In this document: in pieces, positions 23,919 to 35,689 of the stretch | How the letters are laid out: the number at the start of each line of letters is the position of its first letter | Numbering within the stretch: position 1 is the stretch's first letter | Origin: Athripsodes cinereus | Lineage: Eukaryota; Arthropoda; Insecta; Trichoptera; Leptoceridae | NCBI GenBank assembly: GCA_947579605.1 | Contig: OX388305.1 | Coordinates: 29,401,542-29,465,541, forward strand | Reading direction: 5' to 3' | Length of the DNA stretch: 64,000 nt | Translations under genes and position numbers: made by a program | The notes under the pieces: model-generated | What the model saw: the letters and a program-made list of their open reading frames with translations, nothing else | What the model was told of the DNA's origin: nothing | Databases searched by the model: none

Positions 23919-26651
23919 TTACTGTTTAGTTTGCTCATACTTCTCTATATCTTCTATATTAGAGACAGTTATTTTCTGGAATGATTTGCCGGCATATTGA
24001 GTGAAACTCGAGGTCTTCCCTGGAACTGAGCGCTTAGCAACTGGAACAAAAAGCAAACACTAGTAAGATTTTTTGTCAATAAAAAAAACTGTAGAAAATC
24101 ATATGAACTTACAGTGAGTATGACAAACTTACTTTCTCTGTTGATCTTCTCCAAGTTATACGTGGGGGAAGCACCACACTGTGCACTGATGTACTTCCCC
24201 ACAAGGCTGTAATCCATAATGGACGGCAACACAGCTCTGTAATTCTGCTTAACAACACTCATATCAATGTCATAATAACCCTTCTCCATCTTCATTATGA
24301 TATCGCGGAGGGATTTGGGTGGTAAAATGACACTCCTATTTAATGGCATAATAAAGCAACGGTTTGTTTCTATATCAATAATGGCTGAAAATTGTAATAT
24401 TCAGATATTATACCTATTTAAAATACTTATAAATACATTTAATACAAACACTAATTAATGTACAAGTACTATATCATTAAGTGGTACCTGTAAGATTCAT
24501 ATTGAAATCATGAATAAATCGTCCTTTCATCCCCTTGAAATCTGGAACTTCAATCTTTTCGTAGCTTTCATTCATGACATCAATCTCAATATATTCTTTA
24601 AATATTTGTGAAAGAATATTCTCCATATGGTTATCCATTGGCATATTGAATCTGTCATCGTCATTGAATGATTCTACATCCTGAAAATATTGCGTTAAAC
24701 AAAATTATGAAAATCCATTTCTAACATTACATAGACCAGTGCTCCGCAACCTTTTCTAATCTACGGCACACCAAACATCTTCCTAGAATTCCGCAGCACA
24801 GTGATCTCGAATATTAAAGTATTTCTACCCCCCCCCCCACCGTCACTTAATTTTCGAAATGGTATAGGAATTTGAAATATTTTAAAAACTCCACTTTTTA
24901 TACAGAATATTTTCTCACAGTACCTTATTCTGTAATGTAACAGGTATTTGTACCGACAATTGATACTACTCTTACATGTTTACATTCTACTCCCCGTTGC
25001 CCGCGGCACTCCTGTATTCGTCTCAAGGCACACCGGTTGCGGAGCACTGATATAGAGCAGTGTTCCGCAAAGCGTGTGCCGCGGCACACTGGTGTACCGT
25101 GGTCATCAGTTTGTGTGCCGCGGAAAAAAGTCAAGGTTTTGTGAAAATAATACACCTAAAAATAGCTGAAAGCTATAAGAGCGAGACGCTTTGTTAAATA
25201 AACATTGCTTTTTTCTTTGGTGTACCTCTAAAATTTCTTGATTTGATAGGTGTACCTTGAACACAAAAAGTTTGCGGAACACTGATATAGAGCATTGAAT
25301 CAATAATTCGACACTGGTCAGTAAATTACCTGATACTGAGGCATTGGAATTTCAGCCCATCCTTTAAAACTCTTCTCAGACTCAATGTCTGAAGCTAAAA
25401 GTGCGCACATGAAAAGAGAAAATAAAACTAGGACTAATAATATGGCAGCATACAGAAAGTGCATCACACTTATCCCACAGATGTTATGATAGATAGGCTT
25501 GGGGACAGTGCTGTCATTATCACTGCCATCCTTCACATCTATGGATACCTGGAATACAAAATAAAATTCTTAATTAATATTTTAGGATTATTAATTAATA
25601 TCTTAGTTTAGCAGCCCCACCCGTTGAGAGTATTTTCTTCCATAAGAAAAGTAATATGTACGAATTTATATTCGAACTAGATTTTATTTTATTTTTGCCA
25701 TCAAAAATAAAATAAAACTGGGTAGTAATCATTTTCATCCGTCATCGCTAGTGATCACTATTGGTGAAACACCTATTCATTTTGGAGGATTATCCAGAGT
25801 GATCACTAAAAGTGAACCTCCTTAAAATAGTTCCATTTTTTTTTTCATTTTCCCATCTAGGCAGTAGGCACCAGTGACTACCAGGATAGAACTGGAGTGA
25901 ACTGTTTAAGTATTAGGAAAATGAAAACATGCTTAACATAAGGTCTACTATCTAGCCTACATATCAGCTTGTTTTTACCACAATATTGTGGTTAGATAAG
26001 ACAAAAATGTCTCGATGATTATGTTGTTGCTCGGGGTAAAACACATTACTGTTGTCTCTTTCCGTCTTCAATGATAATATAACATATCATCAAATCATGC
26101 TGAACTTATATTTGTATATACTCCTTCTGTCTTCAATGATAATATAACATAATATCATCAAATCATACCGAATTTATATTTATTTGACTCCTACATTATT
26201 TGTCTTCATAAAGATAAAAAAATAAATTCGTTATTAATAAAGCCGCGACCCCAAGTTATTCTCAGTCCTATGACTATTTAGAAAGAGAAACTAGATCAAA
26301 TCAAACAGCATTGCGAAAATGATGCACTATAAACTCACTCAAGCACTTATCATTTTTGTTATTCCAAATTCCACAAACCAAACGCAAATTGACAGGTCAC
26401 CACCCACCCCAAACGATATCACAGCTCTTAAAAATAAAGGCTTTGAAGATAAATAACTATACATTTAGAGATTCACTATCTTTGCAAATGACGAAATAAC
26501 GACGAGTTACTTAATTTATGTAGGTACATGAAAATAAACATAAATGTTATCAAAATGGAGAACTCACAGTGCATTTATCATCCACCAAAGGAAACGTTTG
26601 CGTGTTATCACCTTTAGGTTTGATTACCGTTTTTGTAACGATGATCGTCAT
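23919..26651 (-). CDS. ITM2: Integral membrane protein 2 (BRI) homologue with BRICHOS domain, 5 exons, 289 aa
   Basis: Minus-strand exons: 26651-26568, 25548-25330, 24680-24488, 24384-24133, 24040-23919 (TAA). All phases agree. A short cytoplasmic N-terminus (MTIIVTKTVIKP...) precedes one membrane helix at about residues 54-79 (VMHFLYAAILLVLVLFSLF), giving a type II orientation. The BRICHOS domain follows, at about 130-235, with the paired cysteines in TNRCFIMPLNRS and ISAQCGASPTYNLE and the PLNxSxxxPP pattern of ITM2 proteins. After it comes a dibasic site (EIAKRSV) where vertebrate ITM2 proteins are furin-cleaved to release a C-terminal peptide (family knowledge); cleavage here is inference. 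Length is close to human ITM2B (266 aa). Intron 3 carries two hAT MITEs. Head-to-head with NOC2L, 644 bp apart. Confidence 0.9.
24737..25049. mobile_element. hAT-like MITE (ITM2 intron, element 1)
   Basis: Inverted ends CAGTGCTCCGCAACC / GGTTGCGGAGCACTG, with subterminal GGCACACC in inverse orientation. Flanking 8-mers are ACATAGAC (24729-24736) and ATATAGAG (25050-25057), an imperfect 8-bp target duplication typical of hAT. Contains a poly-C tract near 24830 followed by the AATATTTTCTCACAGTACCT module that recurs in other elements of this window. Confidence 0.8.
25058..25284. mobile_element. hAT-like MITE (ITM2 intron, element 2)
   Basis: Inverted ends CAGTGTTCCGCAAA / TTTGCGGAACACTG with a perfect 8-bp duplication ATATAGAG at 25050-25057 and 25285-25292. 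Subterminal GTGCCGCGGCACAC is typical of a widespread hAT MITE type. Lies directly against element 1, sharing its flanking 8-mer. Confidence 0.87.
25675..25821 (-). mobile_element. TTAA-type MITE fragment in ITM2 intron 1
   Basis: Minus strand starts at TTAA (25822-25825) and matches the left end of the element at 27551: TCTGGATAATCCTCCAAAATG and CAATAGTGATCACTAGCGAT blocks. The other end is missing, so it is a partial copy. Confidence 0.65.
26058..26190. repeat. 65-bp direct repeat, two copies
   Basis: GTCTTCAATGATAATATAAC occurs at 26064 and 26129 with similar flanks (ATCATCAAATCAT). Lies in ITM2 intron 1. Confidence 0.7.
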
Positions 26652-27295
26652 TTTATAAACGTATGATTTCTACCTTTAATAAAACTTCGATAAGATCAAA
26701 TAACAAAATTGCGACTAAAAATGCGCACGACGCATAAATTCACAAAACAATATTTTCAGTATTTTCTCGATAACCGTGTTGCCACTTGCCACTTGCACGG
26801 CTCACGCAGTGCGCAGTGTTGCCAATGCCAACTAGAATTTTGAAAAAGACGAAATAAATTCTTTTGTCTTATTCTTTATGAATTAGTATTGATGGTCAGA
26901 ATCATAAACAAAACTTTCATGATGTCGAAAATTATATTGATTTGTTTTAATTTTTAATAACTGTTCTTTTTTCATTTATTTATTACGAAAAAACGTTAAA
27001 CTACGTACAAATTATCGTGAGTGTAGATGTGAATATTTCTGCGCACAAGCCATAATTTCTAGTGTGGCCATGGCCTTTCCAAAATCCAGACTGGCAACAC
27101 TGCTAGTTGTTAATTATCTGACATGTGTCATGTGTGTATCTTTAAAGTTCTCGTGTTTGACTAGTTTGGTTATGTTTTCGTGCGAATGTGCTGTTGAATT
27201 AATATACCTGGGGCTACGTACTTAGAAGTATTTTTTCCCTAAAATATATCTCTAATTAGATCATTGAAAATAGGGGGAAATTAAAAAAAAGTAAA
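26652..27295. promoter_or_regulatory. Shared divergent promoter region of ITM2 and NOC2L
   Basis: 644 bp separate the two start codons, so both 5' UTRs and promoters must lie here or partly in it. GC-richer patches near 26775-26830 and 27060-27110 (TGTTGCCACTTGCC, GTGCGCAGTGTTGCC, CTGGCAACACTGC) are the most promoter-like. About 26865-27010 resembles the interior of the TTAA MITE at 27551-28012, so part of the region is transposon-derived. No TATA box was identified. Confidence 0.6.
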
Positions 27296-30200
27296 ATGGA
27301 AGAAATGTCTGTGGAAGACTTCATGAGGCAAGAAATCGACGGAAATGATACCGAAAGTGACGATTCGTTGAAGGATGTGGAAGGTGATAACACAAAATCT
27401 AGGAGAAAAAACAAAATGAAGAGAAATAATGAAAAGGATGATGGTAATTTTTCTTCCATAAATTAACATACTTCATTCTGTCCCAGCAGTGCTTGCTTGA
27501 AATTATTTATTGAATAACAGCCTGGATGTATAATATATGGAATATCTTAAGGGTCATTCACATTTGTTCACTCCGGATGATCCTCCAAGATGAATAGGTG
27601 TGAACGGGTGTTTCATCAATAGTGATCACTAGCGATCGATGACGGAGGAAAAAGATTACCACTCATCATAATTTTGATGAAAGGTCCTTTCACTGAAACT
27701 ACCATAAACAAGTTTTATCTTATTGTTTGTTTTATTCTCTATGAATTTGTATTGAATGTCAGAATCATGTACAAAATTATTATGCAGTGGAGAGCTATAT
27801 TAGTTTATTTTATGTGTTATTTTTCATTTTTTAATTTGTTTAATTATTTTTGTACGAAAATATGTTTAACTACATACAACATGACTGAGAATGTTGACAT
27901 GGCAGTGAAAGCATAGGATGAACAAGTGTGAACAGACGTGTTCACTTTCGATGAACAGGTTTGACCCTGACACTCTGGATGATCATCCAAAGTGAAGCAA
28001 TGTGAATGCTACTTAAATTATTGGTTTCAATTACCTATAGTAAACAAATATAGAGTATTTACAGTTTTTTAAGTCAGGAATTGGCAAACTGAGTGTCGCG
28101 ATCAAAATAACAAAATAAATCAAAATAACAAAAATGGTCATTTCTGGAATATAAGACATTTCTACTTGTTAAGTTATGCTAGCATAGCAAAAATTTGATT
28201 TAATTGGTAATTCATAAAATCAACTCCACTTTATCAATTCCACAAACAAATTACTATAAAAAATGTGCGATTTCCTTTATATATTAAATTAATATTACCC
28301 ATTTTCAAATCCACAAATGTTTTTTTCTAATTTTTTAACTATTGAACGGAACAAAGAAAACATAATGCTTCTAACAGTGTGATTATTATATGATATATTT
28401 CACTTTTTGTTGTGTTTTTAAAGCGTAACATAAATATATTGAGATTACAAAAATGGCAATTTCTCGAATATAAGACATTTGGACTTGTTGAGTTGTGGAA
28501 CTGGAAAGTCTATATATGTATAGCTATGCTAAAGGGAGTTTGCACAGTCTAATGGCTTTGTGGATGAGGTGCCTGCCGAGTAATATTCTTAATATCTCCA
28601 CTCACACGGGTGTGAATATCCAGTTAAAAGTGAAAACTTCATTTAACATAATAAAGATGTATCTGGGTTTTGTTGTAAACCCAAATACAACTTAATACAC
28701 CTTTCATAGTAAGCTAAAAGCTTGTGTCGTGAAAGGGAAGTTTGCCGGCATCTGGGATCGAACCGCACATCTCTAGACTTTACCAACCAACTCGCATTTA
28801 TTTTTTATAGCTCATTTTTATTATTGTTTTACAGACTCTTCAGATGACATGGATCCTACAGGACATGCAGTATCATTAGCTAAATTGAAAGAAACAGATC
28901 CTGATTTCTACAATTTTTTAAAAGAAAATGATGAAAAACTGCTCAACTTCAAAGTAGACTCTGATGCCTCGGAAGACGAACAAGAAAAAGACAGTGATGA
29001 TCAGGTTGATGAAAATACCACACTCCATAAACCAGATGCTAAACTTCATGATGCAAGCGATGAAAGTGATTTTGAGGTAAACATTTATGCTGTCACATTA
29101 TGTGGTGGATATTAGTAGTTTGGAAAGTGATTTTGAGGTAAACATTTATGCTGTCACATTATGTGGTGGATATTAGTAGTTTGGAAAGTGATTTTGAGGT
29201 AAACATTTATGCTGTCACATTATGTGGTGGATATTAGTAGTTTGGAAAGTGATTTTGAGGTAAACATTTATGCTGTCACATTATGTGGTGGATATTAGTA
29301 GTTTGGAAAGTAGATAAAAAAAAAAACCAATACCAAATAATTAATACATCATCAATTGGTCCATGACACCTCCCATGTCTCGCATCTACCGATGAAATAA
29401 CTTATGCGCTGAGATATCCATGGAAAATTTGTTGAGATAAATCAAATCTTATGCTATTTTTCTTGGATAATTTGTGATAACTCACATGTACTTAAAAAAT
29501 CTGTTCTGAGAATGCCCAATGATAGTTGGCCAAAAAGAGCACTGAAATGAACATAAAAAATAGTTTTTCAAATCACTGTGGCGTTATTTTTAAGATAGAG
29601 CATAAGACACAAAAAATGGAGAATATTCCATAGAGACTTTAAATATCCCAGGTACTAGGCTGAAATTCGTTCATTCAACAAAAAAATAATTTCTCATAAG
29701 AACTTGATTAAACTCTATATGAACTAAACTCCATCTATCAATTGTTTTAATATTTTCATATGAATTTATTCGATAAAATTGTCCATACATGGGCTTTACA
29801 AAAAAATTACACATTACATGTATCAACAATCAATTACATAGTTTACTATTGGAGCGTTGCATGCCTAATAATAAAAACAATGAAAAATAATCAATATGAC
29901 CTTGATTTATATCCTACAATCCTCTTCCGTGGGGAACACTCTCAAAAAATTCCTTAAAATTATTCAAACCATAAGTGGCATTAAATCCTATTCGTCATCC
30001 CGAATCAAATTCATCCTCCAGTAGGTAACAATGTGTATGCTCAGTATTTGATTAGGAACTTGCACATATTTTACTTTTTTGAAGTAGTACTTAAACATTC
30101 TTTAATCTACCAAAGTAATATTTGAACATATAATAACTTCTTTAAAGTAAAACTTGAACTTGAACATATGTAGGTAAGTACTTAATGCTAGAATACTAGA

Positions 30201-33200
30201 ACCGCATCTGCATAAATATTATTAAAAATTAGAGATTCCCCAATTAAATATTATATTATGAATTGAAAAAATTAATTAATTAATCAATAAACTTGTACAT
30301 ACCTCCTATGCGGATGTTATATTATTTCACTCAAATTCTCTTTAAAATTCAATGAATACATTATTCGTTATAGAATATTATCACTTAATTTTTATTTAAA
30401 TAAATTAATACTATTTAAAAATTATTTTATGTTGTCGCACCTTTTAAGAGGACAATGCGGTGCGTGTCGGCCTTTTTATAACCTTCTCTCATTGAAATTG
30501 TGGCAAATCCATATCAGAGAAAGTGCACGCGTATTTTTTATTAAATATTTCCAGCACGTCCAATGTTGCAAACACAAAAATAATATTCCTAAAATGATTT
30601 ATTTCAATGTGATTTATTCTGTCACATCATCTCTAGACATTCAATACACTATATAATTTCTATGACACCTACCATGTAACAAATCATACACATAAAAAAT
30701 AACATCCAGCGAAACAGATTTCCTGTAAAATCATGATAAATACGCATTGGAGTTTTCACGAATCCAAAAACAATATGTATTCTGTTCCTCCTTAATATGG
30801 TAAATATATTGTCTCATTACAGGAAGAAGGGATTGTAATATCTGATCTCAAAGTTACAATTAGTATGGTGAAGTCATGGCAAACAGATTTAGAATCAGAA
30901 AAGAGAAATGACCTGACTACTGTGGCAACTGTTGTGAAAGCGTTCCATGCAGCCATCCGGACCGTTGTAAGTGATGAGGTAGAAAAGGAGAAAACTTTCA
31001 TTATTGAAGGTAACAATTATTTTAATAAAATTTATATATAATATTTATGCAGATATTGCACCATAAATATTCTAATTCAATAAGTTTCGATTCTATTTAA
31101 TTTTAATATATTTCTCTCTTCTTGTAGGCTCTGGAGTTTTCAATGCCGTAATTCAATTGTGTGTATTAAATTTACAACCTGCAATTAAAAGAATTCTTCG
31201 ATTGGACAGAGTGAATAGAGATCCACAAAAATGCAAAAAATGGAGAAAAATGAAGGGAATTCTGAAATGTTATTTCACAGATTTATTTAAACTATTAGGA
31301 GGTGTGACATCTAGCAACATATTAAATGTTTTGCTAAAACACCTCCATCAAATGTCTACATTCTTAGGATGTTTCCCAATCCTTGCTAAGACATTATTCA
31401 AGAGGCTAATATCACTTTGGAGTACTGCTGAAGAAACTGTCCGAGTATTAGCCTTTCTTTGCATACTCCGTGTGACAAGAAATAATCAAGCTTTGTTATT
31501 GGAATATGTTTTAAAAAATATGTACATGACATACATAAGAAGTAGCAAGTTTGTTAGTCCTGGAACGTGGCCTTGTATTATATTCATGAGAAGATCTTTA
31601 GTAGAGATGTTTGCTTTGGATCTGAATACTTCTTACAACCACGGCTTCTTATACATACGTCAGCTGGCCATCCATTTGAGGAATGCCATTGTATTGCACA
31701 AGAAAGAGAATATTCAAGCTGTATACAATTGGCAGTTTGTAAACTCCCTACATCTGTGGGCTGATCTCTTGAGTCTGACACATTCTAAACCACAATTACA
31801 GTCTCTAGTGTACCCGCTGGTGATGATCGTAACCAATACAATTAAATTAATTCCTACACCACAATATTATCCATTACGATTCCACTGCATCCAGATTCTT
31901 CTCAATTTATCCAAGGGCACTGATGTTTTCATACCCATTTTACCCTTTCTACTTGAGGTATGTATGATCTAGTAAAATGATTGTATCTATAAAAGTAATT
32001 TTTTTTTAAAGAAACAAATGGTATAAGTTTTTCTACTTTTTAATATACATAATTAATATTGTTAACTAACGGTACTTTGTGGGAACATGTTTAATCAATA
32101 AAAATAAAGCACTTATATTTGGTACTTCCAATGTTGAAGGCCGGCTCACGTTTAATATAGTCAATGTGACTTTATTTATTGTAAGCCTGCTTTCAAGAGC
32201 TTCCTCTCTCAAGAGATATGGGGTACGCAAGGAGCTTTTTTTAATGGAATAGGGTGCACTGATCAAAACTTCTTCCTATAAACAGTCGTAGGGAAGTTTT
32301 TGTGCAAACACCAGAATCTTTTCTGTGCATTCGTGGACTTAGAGAAGTCAAACGATCTTAAGAGTATGGAGTGAGCAGGCAGTTGATGCACGGAATTTTT
32401 TCACTCTACTTGGGGAGTTCCACTTATGTAAGGGTAAACAACACCCTCATGGAGTGCTTTCCTCTCTCAAAAAGGGTGAAACAAGGTTGTGCTATGTCTC
32501 CAAGGCTGTTCTATGACTACTGCATGCAATGTCTGAAAGAGATGGATGTTGGTATTGAATTGAATGGGATTCGGGTGAATGCTTTGATGTATATAGATGG
32601 TTTAGTATTAATGGCTGAGAAGAAAAGGATTTACAAGAGATTCTGATAATAAACATGTAGTTCTTGACTTTTGAATAATCAAATAAATTATTTAAGTTTC
32701 TGCAAACCAATACCTGAAAACTATATATTAACTTGTGACCTTTATGTTTTTTATAGGTTCTCACATCATATGATTTTGGTAAAAAAAATAAGAAAGTTTC
32801 TATGAAACCCATGTCATTTAGCTGCATTCTCAGACTTTCAAAAAGCCAAATGAGTGAAAATGCTTTCAAAGATGCTGTTGTTGACAATATTTATGCGTTG
32901 TTATTAGAAACACTGAGCATGTATTCTCATTCTATATCTTTCCCAGATATTGTGGTGCCTTGCGTCATTCAGGTAAGTCTACTCATGATAATCATTATTC
33001 ACAATGTTTTGTTGTCAATTGTTATTTTATTACACAGCTACTCCCATTCACTGAAATATTGATACATACTTATTTTTATTTTAGATGAAATTTTTCCTGA
33101 AAAATTGTCCTGTGGCAAATTATTGCAAAAAAATTCGTCAAATACTTGATAAAGTAGAAGAAAATGTACAAAAGATAGACAGAGAACGGAAGAAAATATC

Positions 33201-33606
33201 CTTCGAAATCAGCAACACAAAGTTAATAAATTCATGGGAAACTACTATAAGAAATAGTGGAACTCCACTACAACTTTATTTTGACAGCTGGAACAAGGTC
33301 AATTTAATGAAGAAGAGAAAGAAAGCCAACAAGAGTGAAGATTTATTATCTGAACAACTTCCCTCAATCAAAAAAATAAAGCGAGACAAACCAGAATCAA
33401 GTGACAAAGGACCAGTGGAGCTATTTCCATCTGATAGTGAAGATGATGTTGGCATTAAGCAGTTTGATGAAGAAAATGTCCCACAAAAAGTGTCTAAGAA
33501 GAAAAAGAAAAACAAGGTCAAAGATATACCTAAAGTGATGGAAGATACAGAAGAATTTGAAGACAAAGATGATGAAGTTCAAGAATTTAATATTTCAGAG
33601 TGGTAA
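27296..33606 (+). CDS. NOC2L: Nucleolar complex protein 2 homologue (Noc2/NOC2L), 6 exons, 714 aa
   Basis: Exons: 27296-27443, 28835-29076, 30823-31009, 31128-31957, 32757-32972, 33085-33606 (TAA), all in phase. Noc2 is needed for maturation and nuclear export of the pre-60S ribosomal subunit, acting with Noc1/Noc3 in the nucleolus (family knowledge). The N-terminus is acidic and charged (VEDFMRQEIDGNDTESDD, SDASEDEQEKDSDD). The helical Noc2 core covers about residues 190-610, including VFNAVIQLCVLNLQP, KCKKWRKMKGILKCYF, TWPCIIFMRRSLVEMF and FHCIQILLNLS. The lysine-rich C-terminus (SKKKKKNKVKD) is a likely nuclear/nucleolar signal and ends in acidic EFNISEW. Intron 1 holds a TTAA MITE and a SINE copy; intron 2 begins with a minisatellite that duplicates the 5' splice site; intron 4 holds a LINE fragment. 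Confident for family. Confidence 0.92.
27551..28012. mobile_element. TTAA-flanked (piggyBac-like) MITE in NOC2L intron 1
   Basis: TTAA at 27547-27550 and 28013-28016. Inverted ends: GGGTCATTCACATTTGTTCA at the left, and GTAGCATTCACATTGCTTCA read inward from the right, followed on both sides by GGATGATC(C/A)TCCA. TTAA duplication is the hallmark of piggyBac-type insertion; no transposase is encoded. Fragments of the family lie at 25675-25821 and about 26865-27010. Confidence 0.78.
28653..28795 (-). mobile_element. tRNA-derived SINE, degraded copy in NOC2L intron 1
   Basis: Matches the SINE at 249-438 on the minus strand: B-box GGTTCGATCCC, CTTTCACGACACAAGC, and GTATTTGGGTTTACAACA before the tail. 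The A-box end is degraded. Confidence 0.75.
29062..29311 (+). repeat. 61-bp minisatellite spanning the NOC2L exon 2 / intron 2 donor
   Basis: GAAAGTGATTTTGAGGTAAA occurs at 29062, 29123, 29184 and 29245, exactly 61 bp apart and nearly identical, with a partial fifth unit at 29306. Each unit contains the last 15 coding bases of exon 2 and the GAG|GTAAAC donor. The first donor (exon end 29076) gives the correct protein. Confidence 0.95.
29345..30770. repeat. Interspersed repeat in NOC2L intron 2, apparently interrupted
   Basis: 29358-29520 (CCATGACACCTCCCATGT, GAGATATCCATG, TCTTGGATAATTTGTGA, ACTCACATGTACTTA) and 30660-30770 (ATCATACACATA, TTTCCTGTAAAATCATGATA) match in order the two halves of a single unit at 58375-58860 in the importin alpha gene. 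Roughly 1.1 kb of unrelated AT-rich sequence lies between them here. Retroelement or MITE origin undecided. Confidence 0.55.
32092..32230. repeat. Repeat fragment related to 40036-40220
   Basis: AATAAAAATAAAGCACTTATATT and a following TTGTAAGCCTGCTTTCAAGAG block resemble (partly in inverse orientation) the element at 40036-40220. No coding content. Confidence 0.45.
32371..32646 (+). pseudogene. Reverse-transcriptase fragment of a non-LTR element
   Basis: Inside NOC2L intron 4. The frame has KRVKQGCAMSPRLFYDY, a diverged form of the RT motif R-x-x-x-G-C-x-x-S-P-x-L-F. INGIRVNALMYIDG-like sequence follows, at the place of the catalytic Y-A-D-D: here it reads YIDG, so a catalytic aspartate is lost. 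Only about 90 codons remain, ending in a stop. Dead 5'- and 3'-truncated LINE piece. Confidence 0.7.
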
Positions 33607-33726
33607 ATAACATTATAGTAAATGTGTGTCATAATATTATATATTAATGTCAATTACCATCCTGACCTCACAATGGTATGTGCAATTTGTCATAATTGTA
33701 TCCAATCCTTCATAATTTGAAATACA

Positions 33727-33732
33727 AATAAA
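33727..33732 (+). terminator. Likely NOC2L polyadenylation signal
   Basis: AATAAA 121 bp after the NOC2L stop codon, the first canonical hexamer on this strand in the 3' flank. Confidence 0.6.
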
Positions 33733-35689
33733 AATGTAGTTATATTATGAATTTAATGTCCATTTCATTATCTTCCTTACTTTATAATAATTTATGTTTA
33801 TAAACCTTCTTAAATTAACAAATGGAGGTATTAGAGAGAATTAGTTAACTTTAGCTGCTTCACTTGTTTTAGCAAAATGAGGAAATAATTTTAAGGTTCA
33901 TTGTAAATCAGAGTTCATAGCAAAGCGCATGGTGAAACTTTTTTATATGACTTCTTATATGAAATTTAACATAGGTCCTAGTAAATCTAGAGCTTCTGGA
34001 AGAAAGTGGAAATGTATATATCAGGTTCTTATCCCAAATTGGCTTTCAGTGAAACAAAGGGACTTAATATATACATTGCTGAAAATGTGTTTTGTTGTAT
34101 AATTATGATATAAATAAAACAAAGACTGATAAAAGTAATAAATTATATTGTAAATTCACATTTATTATGCTAAATATTCCACTTACAATTTTTTTATTAA
34201 GTATATGATGTTTATAAAAATGAACAAAGTTTCACATTATTGATTAATTCATTGGCTGCCTTACTACAATTGATACATGGCTTAGATATTGATATATACA
34301 TTATTATGTAACTAATGTAAGCATAATAGCATCCCTCAGTAGAAGGATTCTGATCAAAAAAGAAATGAGTCAGATAACATCCGCTAGGACAACCATACTC
34401 AACCTTTTTTCTTCAGGCCGCAGCACTATGCTGCTATAATCTATAAAATCATGAACTTTTGTTTTTGAAATAAATCTCAAGATATATGAAATTTAGGTTG
34501 AGTATGGCTGCTCTAGAATGATCAGAATCCTCCCAAAAGATAATGAAAGAGAAAAATGGATACTTGATGAGAAGCATCTATTATAATGTAAGCATAATTT
34601 AGAATTGTACTTCTTATATTGTAAATGCATATTCACAATGAGTGTGTAAACTTCACAAAATTTGACAGATTAATAAGAACTGTTCATGACGACATATAAT
34701 AAAGCAGTTAATACCACACACAGTAATTTTGCAAAACTCCCACAACACATTTAGAAGTGCAAGGACGATATGCTACTTCCTATGGAAGATCTGATGAAAC
34801 TTACATGCATTCTTATCCAAATTTTATAGGAGGCTACAAAACCTGTTTTGAAAATGGGTATTTCCATGAAAAAGTGAATTACTCTATTTTATCAATAATT
34901 TCATATTTTATAACATGGATAATGTTATATTTATATCGTTATCCTGCAAATGTAGAATGAAGTTAGGTCTTCCAGGCTGTCAAATAGCGTTGCAGGTTGA
35001 CAAATAAAATTACACAATATATTTAATACTTAAAAGAAAACAATAGAATATCCTTCTTACCCTACAGCCAATATTGATGAAATCAACTTTGAAAAAATAT
35101 AATTAACTATCATACTATTAATTTGATTTAACAGTTGAATAGGTGAATCTACACTGTAACCAAACATAATATGTTCTCTCTCCCCCCCTCTCTTTTCTTG
35201 CTCATGCAAATTAAGATAACATATCAAACTATGTTTTCTTTTTCTTTGATTTTCTACACTGTAAAAAAATTGTTGTATGGGTATTTTCGTTTGCTCAGTA
35301 ATAGCAAATTCTGAGAAGTATATAATAAGGCCTCGCGCACATTATTAAATTTTAGATAGGCATTTTGTTACATTACAGTACTGTATTCCATTAGCCCCAT
35401 CTTGAGTTTACAAAAATAAACAAACACATACACTCCTCTTACAAAATATTATTTGGGAAACATTTATGTACATTAACTTATATTTTATAATATCTTGAGC
35501 AAAATACATTACTAAGCAAATGATTTAAAATTGAATAAAATAATAAAGAAGCCAACAATTTAGTAACTATATTTAAAACCTGTAAAATTTAAATTATACT
35601 AATATATGTCCAAAACATTCAAATGGAAAATAAATAAGCCACACAAAAACACACCAATCACAATACTGTATATATATATATATATATAT
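33733..35689. other. Intergenic, gene-free
   Basis: Between NOC2L and a hAT-like element. About 34391-34514 is a 124-bp inverted-repeat unit (ACCATACTCAACCT / AGGTTGAGTATGG), probably a small MITE. A (TA)n run at 35669-35689 is the hAT insertion site. No conserved coding sequence. Confidence 0.5.
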
